Positions 24,194 through 35,100 of a DNA stretch of 64,000 nt are shown piece by piece. Under the pieces are notes generated by a model. That model was not told the origin of the DNA and ran no database searches. It saw only the letters and a list, made by a program, of their open reading frames with translations. Made by a program: the position numbers and the translations under genes. How positions within the stretch are numbered: the first letter of the stretch is position 1; every line of letters begins with the position of its first letter. The DNA lies in contig JAPTYO010000010.1 of NCBI GenBank assembly GCA_036873135.1, positions 20,577,772-20,641,771 of the forward strand, read 5' to 3'. This DNA is from Clarkia xantiana subsp. parviflora. Its lineage: Eukaryota > Streptophyta > Magnoliopsida > Myrtales > Onagraceae.

Positions 24194-26444
24194 AAAAAAC
24201 CCTTAAATGATCTATATCAGGGGGTTTTCCCATCGTGATTTCCAAAGGAGATTTTCCTTTTAGGATTCTAGTAGGCATGTGATTAATCAAATAACAAGCA
24301 ATCAAAATAAAATCTCCCAGAAAATAATTAGGAATAGAACCTTGCACTTTCAGGGCCCTATAAATTTCTAATAAATGTCTATGTTTCCTTTCAACACGGC
24401 CATTCTGGTGAGGTATGTAAGAGCATGAACTTTGGTGGAAAATGCCCTTAGATTAAAAATAATAATTGGTTAAACGATCACTGAAAAATTCCCCACCATT
24501 GACAGTCCGGAAAACTTTGATGGTCTTGTTAAACTGAGTAGAAACCATCTGAACAAAAGACCTCAACTCAGCCACATCATGTTTAAATTGCATAAGAATG
24601 ACCCATGTAACTCGACTAAAATCATCTACTAAAGTAAATAAATATTTTTTATTATCATATGTGGTTGTTTTGTAAGGTCTCACATCACTATGCACAAGAT
24701 CAAAGATAGAATTTACTCTGAAATCAGAGTTGTTAAAATGAAAATTACCTAGTTTTGCTAGGGGACATATAGAACAATCATTAACAACAATGTTTTTTTT
24801 TATTTGGGAGAGATTTAAAAGTGTCTAACTGCTGTAAGGCATTAATGGAAGCATGCCCAAATCTCAAATGCCAAAGATTCACATTCTTATTACTAAAAGA
24901 GTTCAAAGCCATTGAATGATCATCATTACTGCTGGGATTTAGTAAATATAAACCTGAGTTGAGCGTACCGTTTGTCAAGACCCTCCCACTTGAGAGGTTC
25001 TTCATAATAGCAAAGTTTGGAAGAAAAACTGAAATTGAAATATTAAGATTATAAGCAAAATCAGGTAAATATAGAATATTTCCTAACTTATTATTTGGAG
25101 AAAACTCAAAATCACCAATTCCAGTAGATTCGGAGAAAAAAACCATTAGGTAACTGAACTCTAGTACCAGAAAGAGATCTATAATTTGAAAGCCAATTTG
25201 AATTTCTAGTCATGTGGTTACTAGGCCCTATATCCAAAATCCAACAATCACTTTTATTAGAAAAAAGGAAGAAATGACCATACCAGCACCTTAGACACAA
25301 CCTTCATCAGAGGAGATGACTGTGGCTACATTTCCAATGCTTCACTACCTTCTGCTCCGTGTAGAAGCTTGTCAAACATTTCATTGGAGATGGTAACACT
25401 TCCTTGAGACTTACTGATGTTAGAGTTTACAGAGACTAGTGGCCCATCATCTTCAATGACATTGCTCCAAGAAGGAGTGACTTGAGCTTTAGCTAACACA
25501 GCTTTGTCCTTCACAAGCTCTTTGAACTTGAAACAATTCTCCTTGTAATGACCTTTTTTAGAATAGAAGTCACAACCCTTTGAATAACAACGATCAATAG
25601 TATGACCTTTTTTCTTGCAGAAGTCATATTCTTGATTGAGATTAGGTAGTCTATTTCCCTTTACTTCACTTGGACCGGGTACCTTTGTGGTTACAAAGGA
25701 TCCATCAGAAGTAGAGATATCTCTCTGACTTTCTTCTTGAGTAAGATGCCATATGCCTGGTTAAGTGAATGTAGGGGTGTCCAGAGAAGAAGATTGCTAC
25801 GACGTTTGAGAAATTATCGTTCAGCCCCATTAAAAACTGAAAGAGACGTTCATCTCCTTATGCTCAACATATCTCTTAAATAGAGGATCAGATAAGTGGT
25901 AAGGTACAAGCGCTACCATATTCATTCCAAAAGTTTTAAGCCTTGTAAAGAATACATATATGGAGTCAAGACCCTGACGAAAACTAGTAATCTCACGATG
26001 CAATTGATAGATTCAAGAACCATTGGTTTTGTTAAACATTTCCAGCAATTCTTTCCAAACGAAAGCGGCATTTTCAAGATACGTGACTCCATCAGAAATA
26101 TCATCAGTCACATAATTGAAAATCCAGCCATGAACAATAGCATCACATCGATCCTAATGGAAATGCAGTTTCTCATCAAAAGATTCACGAACACAAGCAC
26201 CGGTAATAAAGTCAATCTTGTTCTTTCCTAACAGGATAATTTGCATGCCTCTATTCCATTTTTGAAAATTTTATTGACCGTTGAGTTTTAAAGAAATGAG
26301 ACTTTAGTAAGGATTTTCAGAACTATGGAGATATAAGGGATGAAAGTGATGAATCTCTGAAGAGAAATGCATAGTGGATGTCGTATCGGTTGCGTCGACA
26401 TTAGAAGACTCTTCGACATCTGTACGCTTCGCTTCTTCAGCCAT
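24194..26444 (-). pseudogene. Copia C gag-protease-integrase remains
   Basis: Begins MAEEAKRTDVEESSNVDATD at 26444. Gag follows with scattered stops, then two linked zinc-knuckle-like motifs (CKKKGHTIDRC and CDFYSKKGHYKENC) near 25.6 kb. The protease motif WILDIGPSNHMT near 25.24 kb has D-I-G in place of D-S-G. The pre-integrase zinc finger (LWHLRFGHAS) is near 24.87 kb, and the integrase core (HSDVRPY, FTLVDDFSR, HQNGRVERKHRHLLE) runs from 24.70 kb down to the copia B LTR. Several stops and frameshifts make it inactive. Confidence 0.88.
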
Positions 26445-26766
26445 CTGACTCAAATTTGAGATAAAGATGAAAGATTATCAAACTGATAGAAGACTGAAGT
26501 TCATGCAATCCCCGAACAAGTAAATCGAGATTCAGAACAATTCTTCAGAACATCAAACGTCGCGAAGACGAACCGTCACGTGATGATCTTGAGCAGATCT
26601 TAGCGGAAACTCCAGAAAAGATTATTGGTTCACCAAGAGAGAAGTAAATCGATCAAGAGAATCTCTTGAAGACACAGGTACACGTGGGGAGATGAATCGA
26701 TTGACGGAAGGTCAATGACAGAGGAAAACGTCACGAAGAATGATCGATCAACAAGCATAACTTGTT

Positions 26767-26778
26767 CATCTGATACCA
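26767..26778 (-). other. Primer binding site of copia C
   Basis: TGGTATCAGATG on the minus strand, directly abutting the LTR. Confidence 0.88.
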
Positions 26779-27061
26779 TGTGGAAATCAGAAACCCTAGG
26801 TTGAAAATCGTTGAATTTCCATGTGAGTAGATAGGAAAGTAGAAGAGGAAGAGTTATAGATCATCTCAAGATGTTCTTTCAAGTGGATCCTGATCACCTT
26901 AAAACACTATAAAAGGGAACCAAACATTTTGTAAGTCTCAACTCAACCCAAGTGTTCTACAAATAAGTAACTTAACCCACAAACAAAACGAAAAGTTACA
27001 ATTTAGTCCAAACGAACTGGGCCAAACAAATATAACAACCCAACACTAAAATAAGTCCACA
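26779..27061 (-). repeat. 5' LTR of copia C
   Basis: 283 bp with TGTGGA and TCCACA inverted ends. The primer site abuts it on the left. No matching copy is in the window. Confidence 0.8.
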
Positions 27062-29273
27062 GGTCCAGATTGCAAAATAAAAACACAAAAGGAACGGCAA
27101 AAAATCATGTCTTGATTGACCTTGAAGATTTAGAGAGGAAGATTAGACTAGATAATTTTATTGCTAAAACCGATAGAAATGAACTGAACCAGACTAAGAA
27201 GCAGCCACCCTGTCAACTCAAGAGTCAGCCCAGTTTTCAAAACATTAATTAAAAACACGAATAAATGTTAATATTTCACGAAGGCTATGTTATAAATATT
27301 TTACGTCTCACGGCAAGCTTACGAACAGAATTTTCATGGGGCCTAGCTAGTATTATTCGTCATGAACATCATTGGATTCTTACTCAATCGAATAATGGAC
27401 CACTCATACTAGCTAGCTATAATATTGATGGTAAACATCACTATAACTAATTAAGATTTGGTCTCTCTAATTGCGTAAATTAACTTAGATAAATAAAGTA
27501 AGATGATAACATGCATGCCTTTTAATTACTTTGATAATAACAAGGCCATGTTTAATATATTTGGTTTTTGGTCATCATGGACCCTCATACTAACATTTAG
27601 CTAGGTAATTGATAACGTTATCAACCACCACCTAGCTAGAGCTAGCTGCCCCTCCATTGAAATTGACACATTGCCCACCTTGGATCGAGTAACTATTGAA
27701 ATGATTATATATATATCCGGATTTTTAATATCGATGATAAGTGGAATACAATGATCGATATATCTCCATGTCTTGTGCTATTTAAACTGCCTAGCTAGCT
27801 AGCTTGTTAATAGACTCAGTACAGAGCTTAATGTGCATGCAAATGAGATAGATACTCACCTACGTGCGTAAATTGTAGGGTTAAAACCCTAAAATGAGTC
27901 TCACCTATTGAACGTGAACTTGTTTTGATACCTCAACTATATTTTGTTAATAGTTAGGTGCCCCAACTATCAAAGTGTATTGATAATTATGAGTTTTTTT
28001 TACTCAGTTAGGATGTTTAGTTTATATGCTAGTCTGGTCACTTGGTCTAAGAGACCATGTTAAGCACAACAAAAGCCCCTAACTCGGCTAGTTGAGTCAT
28101 GAATAATAAACACTAAATATTTCAACTGGCCAGTCCTGATCTAGACTCGTGTTATGGGTCTACAGGACTAGCTAGGCTACCAGGAATGACACGGAGTCAA
28201 TCCAGGACAAGATCATTAATTAATTGGTGAATTTATCAGCTACTCATTCGAGTAAATGGATATTCATAATCAACTATTCATATACCTATAATACCAAATA
28301 TAAACAGAAAAAATAGTTAATGACTAAACAACAACTTGACTAATAGGTGATGCTATTTTAGATTCTTAACCCTATATTTTATGAACATGTCGATTCATTG
28401 ATGAGGTACCACTAAAATAGCCTAAGTTCAATTAGTATTAATGGATGTAGAACGTACGTACAACGGCATAATAGTTGTTACTTAGCTATATATATACATA
28501 TATAATTAAGAAATCTAAAGAAAACATTGCAATGGTGATGCGGTCGGGATTAATTAATTCTGCGATTTTCGACCCGAACTTTCAAGTGTCAGATTTTGGC
28601 GTACGAATAGAGTTTTTCACGCGGAAACGAAATTCTAATCAATATACATTGCTTTGCTATGGTATTCAACGTCCGGAGACCAAATTCCATCGTTTAGATG
28701 GTTAAATTTGCGTTTTTATGTTTTTGGGTCTTTTTTTGCAATTTTTCAGTTTTATTTGGACTTAATTGTTAATCTCGAATATATCTTAGATTTAGGGTTT
28801 TCGCTTTAGCTATTACGAATTTTGCATTCAGTTTTTTGAGATTATTAATGAAAAATTGAGATTTTCCTCAACCTGCGTACGTTAATTATTTGGCATTCTT
28901 CTGAATCAACGAGTTCTTGCGCCATCTATCCATCAAATTCTCAACATTTCCCTTAAATCAACTAGTTTTTGTCCTCTCTATCTCAATCACACTGAATCAA
29001 ATGGCGGATTGGCGGTGGTTGTATTGGTAGTTGGTAGAGAGAACAACTGCTATATATGCGTTAAGTATTATACTAATACCCCTTTCTTGCCTTTGAAACA
29101 GGGTTACTTTGTCACGTTAATATATATAATAGCATGCTTAATTATATTGACCGACGTAGCGAAATTTTACGTAATTAAATTATTTTGTAAAATCATTAAC
29201 TCAATTTTTTTTTAGTAAATCATTAACTCAAATTTAATTTTCAAAGTATAAGCATATTATTCTTGAGTAGTTT
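27062..29273. other. Intergenic DNA
   Basis: AT-rich. ORFs of 60-76 codons at 27070, 27265, 28475 and 29009 show no recognisable domain or splice context. The only structured feature is the MITE at 27878. Confidence 0.6.
27878..28372. mobile_element. Mutator-type MITE 2
   Basis: About 495 bp. The left end gggttaaaaccctaaaatga, followed by gtctcacctatt, pairs with the right end read in reverse: gggttaagaatctaaaatag, then catcacctatt. The flanks taaattgta and tatatttta match at 7 of 9 positions, fitting an old 9-bp target duplication. The ends match the elements at 6247 and 43496. Confidence 0.65.
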
Positions 29274-29278
29274 GTCAT

Positions 29279-29463
29279 TGTAATACCTCATATGTTTTTG
29301 CACTACATCGGTTAAAATCAGAAATTTGGAGCATTAATAAATCAGAGGGTTACTTCAAGTCCAACAGGAATTCATCATTTTCTAGGCCCAAGTGAGGACA
29401 ACGGGCTTAGTTAGGCTAGGTTGGGCTAAGTGGAAACAGTCGCTTGGGCTTGGGGGCGTGACA
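29279..29463 (+). repeat. Left LTR of the TRIM
   Basis: 185 bp, TG...CA, followed three bases later by the primer site TGGTATCAGAGCC. Confidence 0.85.
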
Positions 29464-30384
29464 GAGTGGTATCAGAGCCAACCCATGGGCTCGCGGACCA
29501 AGGACTATTGACCCCGGAGTCCCGATCACCTACCGGGGGCAAACGATTCTGATCTGCGCCGCGACGAGTAGGGGTGAGCTCGGGACAAACGGGTGGGATT
29601 TTTCAAGAAAATTTCCCTAGCCCTAGTTTTTGGGATTTTCCACAACCGTCCCTAGCCCTAGCCCTATGTTAAACATTTGAAAAAGTCCCTACTTGGTCGA
29701 GACTTTTCAAATTCGGGACGGGCTAGGGACAACCCTAGTTTACACCTAAGAATGAAAATAAACCTTATTTTTTCAACTCAAATACAAATCCAAGTTCAAG
29801 CATTCATCAAATTCACAAACAAATACATTGAATTCACCAACACATACATCGATTTCACGATCACATACATCAAGTTCACAAACAATTCATTAAGTTCGCA
29901 CACGTAGATTAAGTTCTACAATACGAACACTAGCATTCAAGCTCAACGCAACTCCAAATCAACTCCAAGTCAAAGTCAGCTCCAAATTAGCTCCATCACT
30001 TGAAAAGAGTTGAAGATTTAAATGGTAAAATCTAAAACTATAAATAAATGTTCTACTGCAAAGAATATTTAAAGGAAAAACTGAATTTCTAGACGGTTTA
30101 CGATACCTTGACGGAGAAAGAAATGAAGCTACGTTAATTACTTACTAAATAGGCTTTATTTTATTTTATATACATCTAGTTTAAGTATAATTAGATTATT
30201 TAAGTTGTGAATTGTTGAATTGGAGTACATAACTAGGGACATTCGGGACTTTCAGGATTTTTGAAAAAAGCCCTAGCCCTATCCCTAGTTGGGAGTAAAA
30301 GTCCCTCAAATACGAGCTTGGGCCCAATTTCGGGACGGGCTATGGCGGGTTTTTCGGGAATTTGGGTTTGTCGGGTTGGTAGAT

Positions 30385-30528
30385 TGTAATACCTCATATG
30401 TTTGTGTACCGCATCGGTTAGAAATCAGAAATTTGGAGCCTTAATAAGTCAGATGGGTACTACTCAAGTCAACATGAATTCCTCATTTTCTAGGCCCAAG
30501 TGAGAATAACAGGCTTGAGGGTGTGACA
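30385..30528 (+). repeat. Right LTR of the TRIM
   Basis: 144 bp, TG...CA, matching the left LTR apart from a deletion near its end and scattered substitutions. Confidence 0.85.
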
Positions 30529-30949
30529 CTCATGGTCAGGGACATAGTCAATAATTACATTTCTTAAATTATGGTAATTTTTGTTAAATTATTTGTCCAT
30601 ACTTTAATTTGTGTCCTTATTTAAATACATGATTTTGTAATTTCGTTCCTAAGCCCTAGTTACAGTAGTATATATAAATAAAAAATTATATCTATATATA
30701 TATAATAATAATAATAATAATAAATAGAACTAAAATAAACAATTTTAAAATATTTTTTTTGTGTCATATATTTGATCAAAGTTGACTTTTGTGCCATTAA
30801 TTTGTTCTTTTTAGGTTTTTGGTGTCATATGTTTGCATTTTGTTGACTTTTGGTGCGTCCGTTAGTTGATTGTTAATTACTTTTATTTTATTCAGTTTAA
30901 TCATCCAATTTTTATTTTTAAGTTTTACTTTTTATAATTTAATCCCTAT

Positions 30950-31505
30950 TATTTTCTGTGTTCACCATCCAAGTCCGCCGACCACCATCCAAGGCCGTCG
31001 ACCCCCACCTAAAACTGCCAACCACAACGATTGGAGCCAGAAACCACCAATCAGTGCCGACCACTACAAATCGGGACCGGCCGGCCCCAATCAAGACCGA
31101 CCATCACCAATTGGAGTCGACCACCACCCAATTGGTGGCCAGCACTCATATCGGAGTCGGCCACCACCAATTGGGACCGGCCGACCGGGACTGGCCGACC
31201 GGCCCCAATTTAGGCCACATATAGAGCTTCGACTGATCACTTTGTGGCTCAATCAGAGTCAGGGGCTCGGAGCCCTCTGGCCCCAATTGGTGGTGGCCGC
31301 CAATTGGTGCCGACCACCACCAATTGTGGTGGTGTTCGGCTTTAATTGGTGGTGGTCGGCCTCGATTGGAGTCGGTTTGTCCCGACTTGGTGGTGGCTGG
31401 CTCTGATTTGTGGTTGTCCGCTCCAATCGTGGTGGTTGGCGGTTTTGGATGGTGGTCGACGGTCTTGGGTGGTGGCCGACGGATTTGGGCGAAACATATG
31501 TCATT
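30950..31505. repeat. GC-rich inverted repeat with degenerate internal units
   Basis: The left arm (about 30970-31220) and right arm (about 31250-31495) are inverted copies built from ccaccaccaattgg and gaccgg-like units. As a result, ORFs on opposite strands read alike: RRPPSKAVD...PTTTIGARNHQS on plus and RRPPPKTVDHHPKPPTTTIG on minus. This is palindrome structure, not two genes. The flanks (30.75-30.95 kb with gtccgttag, and 31.50 kb) resemble Mutator-type MITE interiors, but I could not fix terminal repeats or a target duplication. Confidence 0.7.
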
Positions 31506-32159
31506 AAAAAAAACTTTATTCAAATAAATATGTAGCTAGGGATGCATTTAATTATTTTGTTCAAAAGAATAGCTTTAATTATTTTTACGTGATTCGCGCC
31601 CCCGAGGGTTTAGGAAGAATGAGCCGAATGTGGACCAAGCAATTGTCTTTGGCCGGACACACCGTTACAAAAAAAATTAAAAATAAATTCTTTTTAAATA
31701 AAATTAAAAAAAATAATTTATTGAATAAGCAAAATCCGTCATCCACGCGCCTATTTGCTACTCACCAAGCAGTCAAATTAAACACGGTAGAATTTAAAAT
31801 AGAAACTAAATGAAAATGAAATTGGAGAAAGGATCAGAGAAGAGGTTCGGTGCTAGCCCGCCAGGTTCGGGATCAGCATTGGAAAAAGAAGCACGGAATG
31901 AGTATAAAGAAGAGAGAGAAGAAGACGACGAACCAGAAGAAGTAGAAGCAGCAGACAAGCAAAAGCCATCCAGGGAGAGAATGTGAATTCTGCTGAAGCA
32001 ACAACCTCTCTCTATCTCTTTCCATGTGCTCACTCTGAATTCCACTTCAAATCCTTTGATCAAATCGTCAATGCTGAATTTCCTCAAGATCGCCAAAATC
32101 CAGTGTCGGACAATCCATACGCTAATTTCGGAAGTTGAACTCTGAGATTAAGTTTCGGT
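31506..32159. other. Promoter and 5' UTR region of the kinesin gene
   Basis: No gene seen. The last 350 bases include purine-rich (gaagaagagagaga) and pyrimidine-rich (ctctctctatctc) tracts typical of plant leaders. Apparent minus-strand ORFs over the start codon are mirror images of exon 1. Confidence 0.6.
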
Positions 32160-35100
32160 ATGGCGGCAGAGGCGGCGGCGCTCTCATTTTCAGTGGCATC
32201 GTTGGTAGAAGACGTGCTTCTCCAGCAGCACGGTGCGCGGCGGGACGTTGATTTGGAGTCCCGACGAGCTGAAGAAGCTGGTACTTTCTTTTGCAGCAAA
32301 TATTCCACCAATAACGCATTTATCTTCGGGCTTCTTCAATCTTTTATTGAAAATAGCAAATTGCGGAATGCCATTTCCTTTAATTACTCCAGTTTTTTCT
32401 GTAACAATAATTTAAAATTTGAGAATCTTAATATTTATGATCCCGAAAGGGATCTGTATCCATGGACTTGAGTATGATTCATCAACGGAAGCATGCGATT
32501 TTCTGGGAAAAGACTGCAGCGTCTTCCCGTTTACTGCTATATGACACGCTTCAGCCACCATGAAGGAGACGTTTTCTGTCTTCTACGCAAATGGCTACTC
32601 TCTTTATCTCTGAGGTTGAGGCCCCAACCAACTGCCATTCATGAACTAACTGTATCTGGACAATCTTGGTCTATTTCTATCTGCAATTTTGTCAAATCAA
32701 TTATCCAAGCTTTGCATTCTATTAAAAGTGAATAGGATTGTTAGAATTGAAATGACATGAAAGTATATGTTGAAAATGACGTTAGGATTTTATTTTTTTA
32801 ATTTTTTTTGTCATCAGATGCAAATAATCTTTGTGATTGTTATGAAGATGCAAATAAGCACACTTCTTTGTGCAGCCTTGAGGAGGAACGAAGCAGCTGG
32901 ATGGTTACGAAAGATGATTGGTGTTGTTGCAGCAAGAGATTTGCCTGCAGAACCATCAGAAGAAGAATTCAGGCTCGGGTTGAGAAGTGGGATAATCCTA
33001 TGTAATGTCCTCAACAAGGTTCAACCCGGGGCAGTCCAGAAGGTACATTTGTGATGGGCACTATAATGGAATTTTCCGTAAGTGGTTTTACTTATTGATG
33101 TTGTAATAATATCATTGACAGGTTGTTGAAAGTCCTTGTGATTCAGCAGTAGTTCCAGATGGAGCTGCTTTGTCAGCGTATCAGTACTTCGAAAACATAA
33201 GAAATTTCCTTGTAGCTATTGAAGAGATAGCTATTCCCACTTTTGAAGCATCTGATCTAGAACAGGTAAGGTACTAAATTAATCGAGGAAGTCATAGAAT
33301 TATCTTGTTTTAATTAATGGTTTATGGTCCTTATTGACAGGGAGGGAAAACTTCAAGGGTTGTGAACTCTGTTTTGGAGCTTAAATCATTTGGTGAATGG
33401 AAACAAACCGGTGGAAATGGAGTATGGAAGTTTGGGGGAACTGTAAAACTGACCACATCTACCAAATCATTTGTCAGGAAAAATTCAGACCCTTTCACAA
33501 ATTCATTTTCAAGAACTATATCAATGAATGATAAGTCTCCAGTTGGCTTGGCACTTTCAGACTCTAATAAAATGGTTGGTAAACTTAACCTTGAAATCTT
33601 AATCACCTTCCTCTTAGTCTCTAACACTTGGGGAAATTGTTTACATTGGTCTGAAATATTCATTGGCAGTCTGGTTCCTTGAGTATGCTAGTTCGAGCAG
33701 TTCTTTTGGATAAAAAGCCTGAAGAAGTTCCGCTGGTAAAGATATCATACGTTATGCTTTCAAGTCTTACAAAATTGATTGAAATTGATGTCATTTGATT
33801 GACTCGTCCTCTTTTGTTCTGGATAGTTGGTTGAATCTGTTCTAAGTAAAGTCATGGAGGAATTTGAGAATCGAATTGTGAACCAGTATGAACAGGTAAT
33901 CATTTTTTTTTTACCTTTATTTCTTTCAACTAAATCTCTCTGCTTTTTTAGTTTCTATAAATTTTGCCACTAATTGTACTTGTAATCTAAGATTTCTTTA
34001 ATTTGGAAAATCTGCTAGAGGAAACTCAGTGCAACTGACGCAGCTACTTTCTCAAAGGCACTTACAAAACCCACTTCTAATGATAGAAAGGTACATGAAC
34101 AACCTTGATTTGGATGCAACTTGCAGCAAAGTAACCTGTAATGATTTCTAAAGCTGTTTTACGGCTTTTGTTCTTGTTAAGACTGAAGATAGAAATTTCA
34201 AGTCATTCAAGAAAGAGGAAAGCTTTACAAAGAGCAAAATCTCCAATGAGGAATCAGACGGCATCTTGTTGAAACAAAATATGAGTTTTGATGAACAGCA
34301 AAGAAACATTGATGTAAGAACATGTTTCTTTACCCTCATAGGATGCTCCAATAACCCAACAATATACACCAAATTTATGTGAAATTTCTGTCTAATTGTA
34401 GGACATAAAGAATGATCTATACACTACAAAAGGTGGTATGCAGTTCATGCAAATGAAGTTCCATGAAGAGTTCAACAATCTCGGTGAGAACGCAATTGAA
34501 ACATGTCACTTTCATGTTCCTGTATTTTTCATGTAAAGAATAATTTTCTAAGCTTTCAACATTTATGTTTGTCATAGCTATCCATGTTCAAGGTCTAGCG
34601 AATGCTGCTTCAGGATATCATAGAGTTCTTGAGGAAAACCGCAAACTATACAACCAAGTGCAGGATCTTAAAGGTATATCTTTATACAGTAGGACTGTTC
34701 CATCACTATTAATTACCATTAAACGAAAACACAATATAAAACACATGATTTTGAACTCAAACAGGCAGCATCAGGGTTTACTGTCGAGTGAGACCCTTCT
34801 TGTCTGGTCAGCCTAATTATATGAGTACGGTTGGTAATATTGAGGAGGGAACAATTACAGTTACCAACCCATCAAAATACGGAAAAGGACATCGATCATT
34901 TTACTTTAACAAGGTCTTTGGGCCATCAGCATCCCAAGGTGTGTGACATTCCATCTATTCCAAGTGCTGTTATAGCAAATCATGCAATTCTCTGATTAGT
35001 CATGTAATTGCAGCGGAGGTTTTTACTGACACTCAACCATTAATCCGATCGGTCTTGGATGGCTACAATGTGTGTATATTTGCATATGGTCAGACTGGAT

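Larger units (their letters stand above)
24194..27061 (-). mobile_element. Ty1/copia retrotransposon C, 5' half
   Basis: Reads right to left: 5' LTR 26779-27061, primer site 26767-26778, gag and partial pol 24194-26444. It is cut within the integrase (after ...DIDHLRVF) by the LTR of copia B. RT, RNase H and 3' LTR are absent from the window. Confidence 0.85.
29279..30528 (+). mobile_element. TRIM-type small LTR retrotransposon
   Basis: Two related terminal repeats, at 29279-29463 and 30385-30528, both start TGTAATACCTCATATG and end GTGACA. The right one has an internal deletion of about 40 bases. GAGTGGTATCAGAGCC follows the left repeat as a methionine-tRNA primer site. Flanking GTCAT and CTCAT match at 4 of 5 positions. 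There is no coding capacity. The interior from about 29577 (taggggtgagctcgggac...) to 30380 is CGGGA-rich and looks like a second, hAT-like element lacking a clean right end. Confidence 0.82.

Noticed and set aside
28475..28705. 76-codon ORF with a phenylalanine-rich middle
   Set aside because: No family resemblance, splice context or neighbouring exons; only the ORF itself supports it.
30870..31527. Long overlapping Pro/His-rich ORFs on both strands
   Set aside because: They arise from the GC-rich inverted repeat; the peptides on the two strands mirror each other and have no start context or domain.
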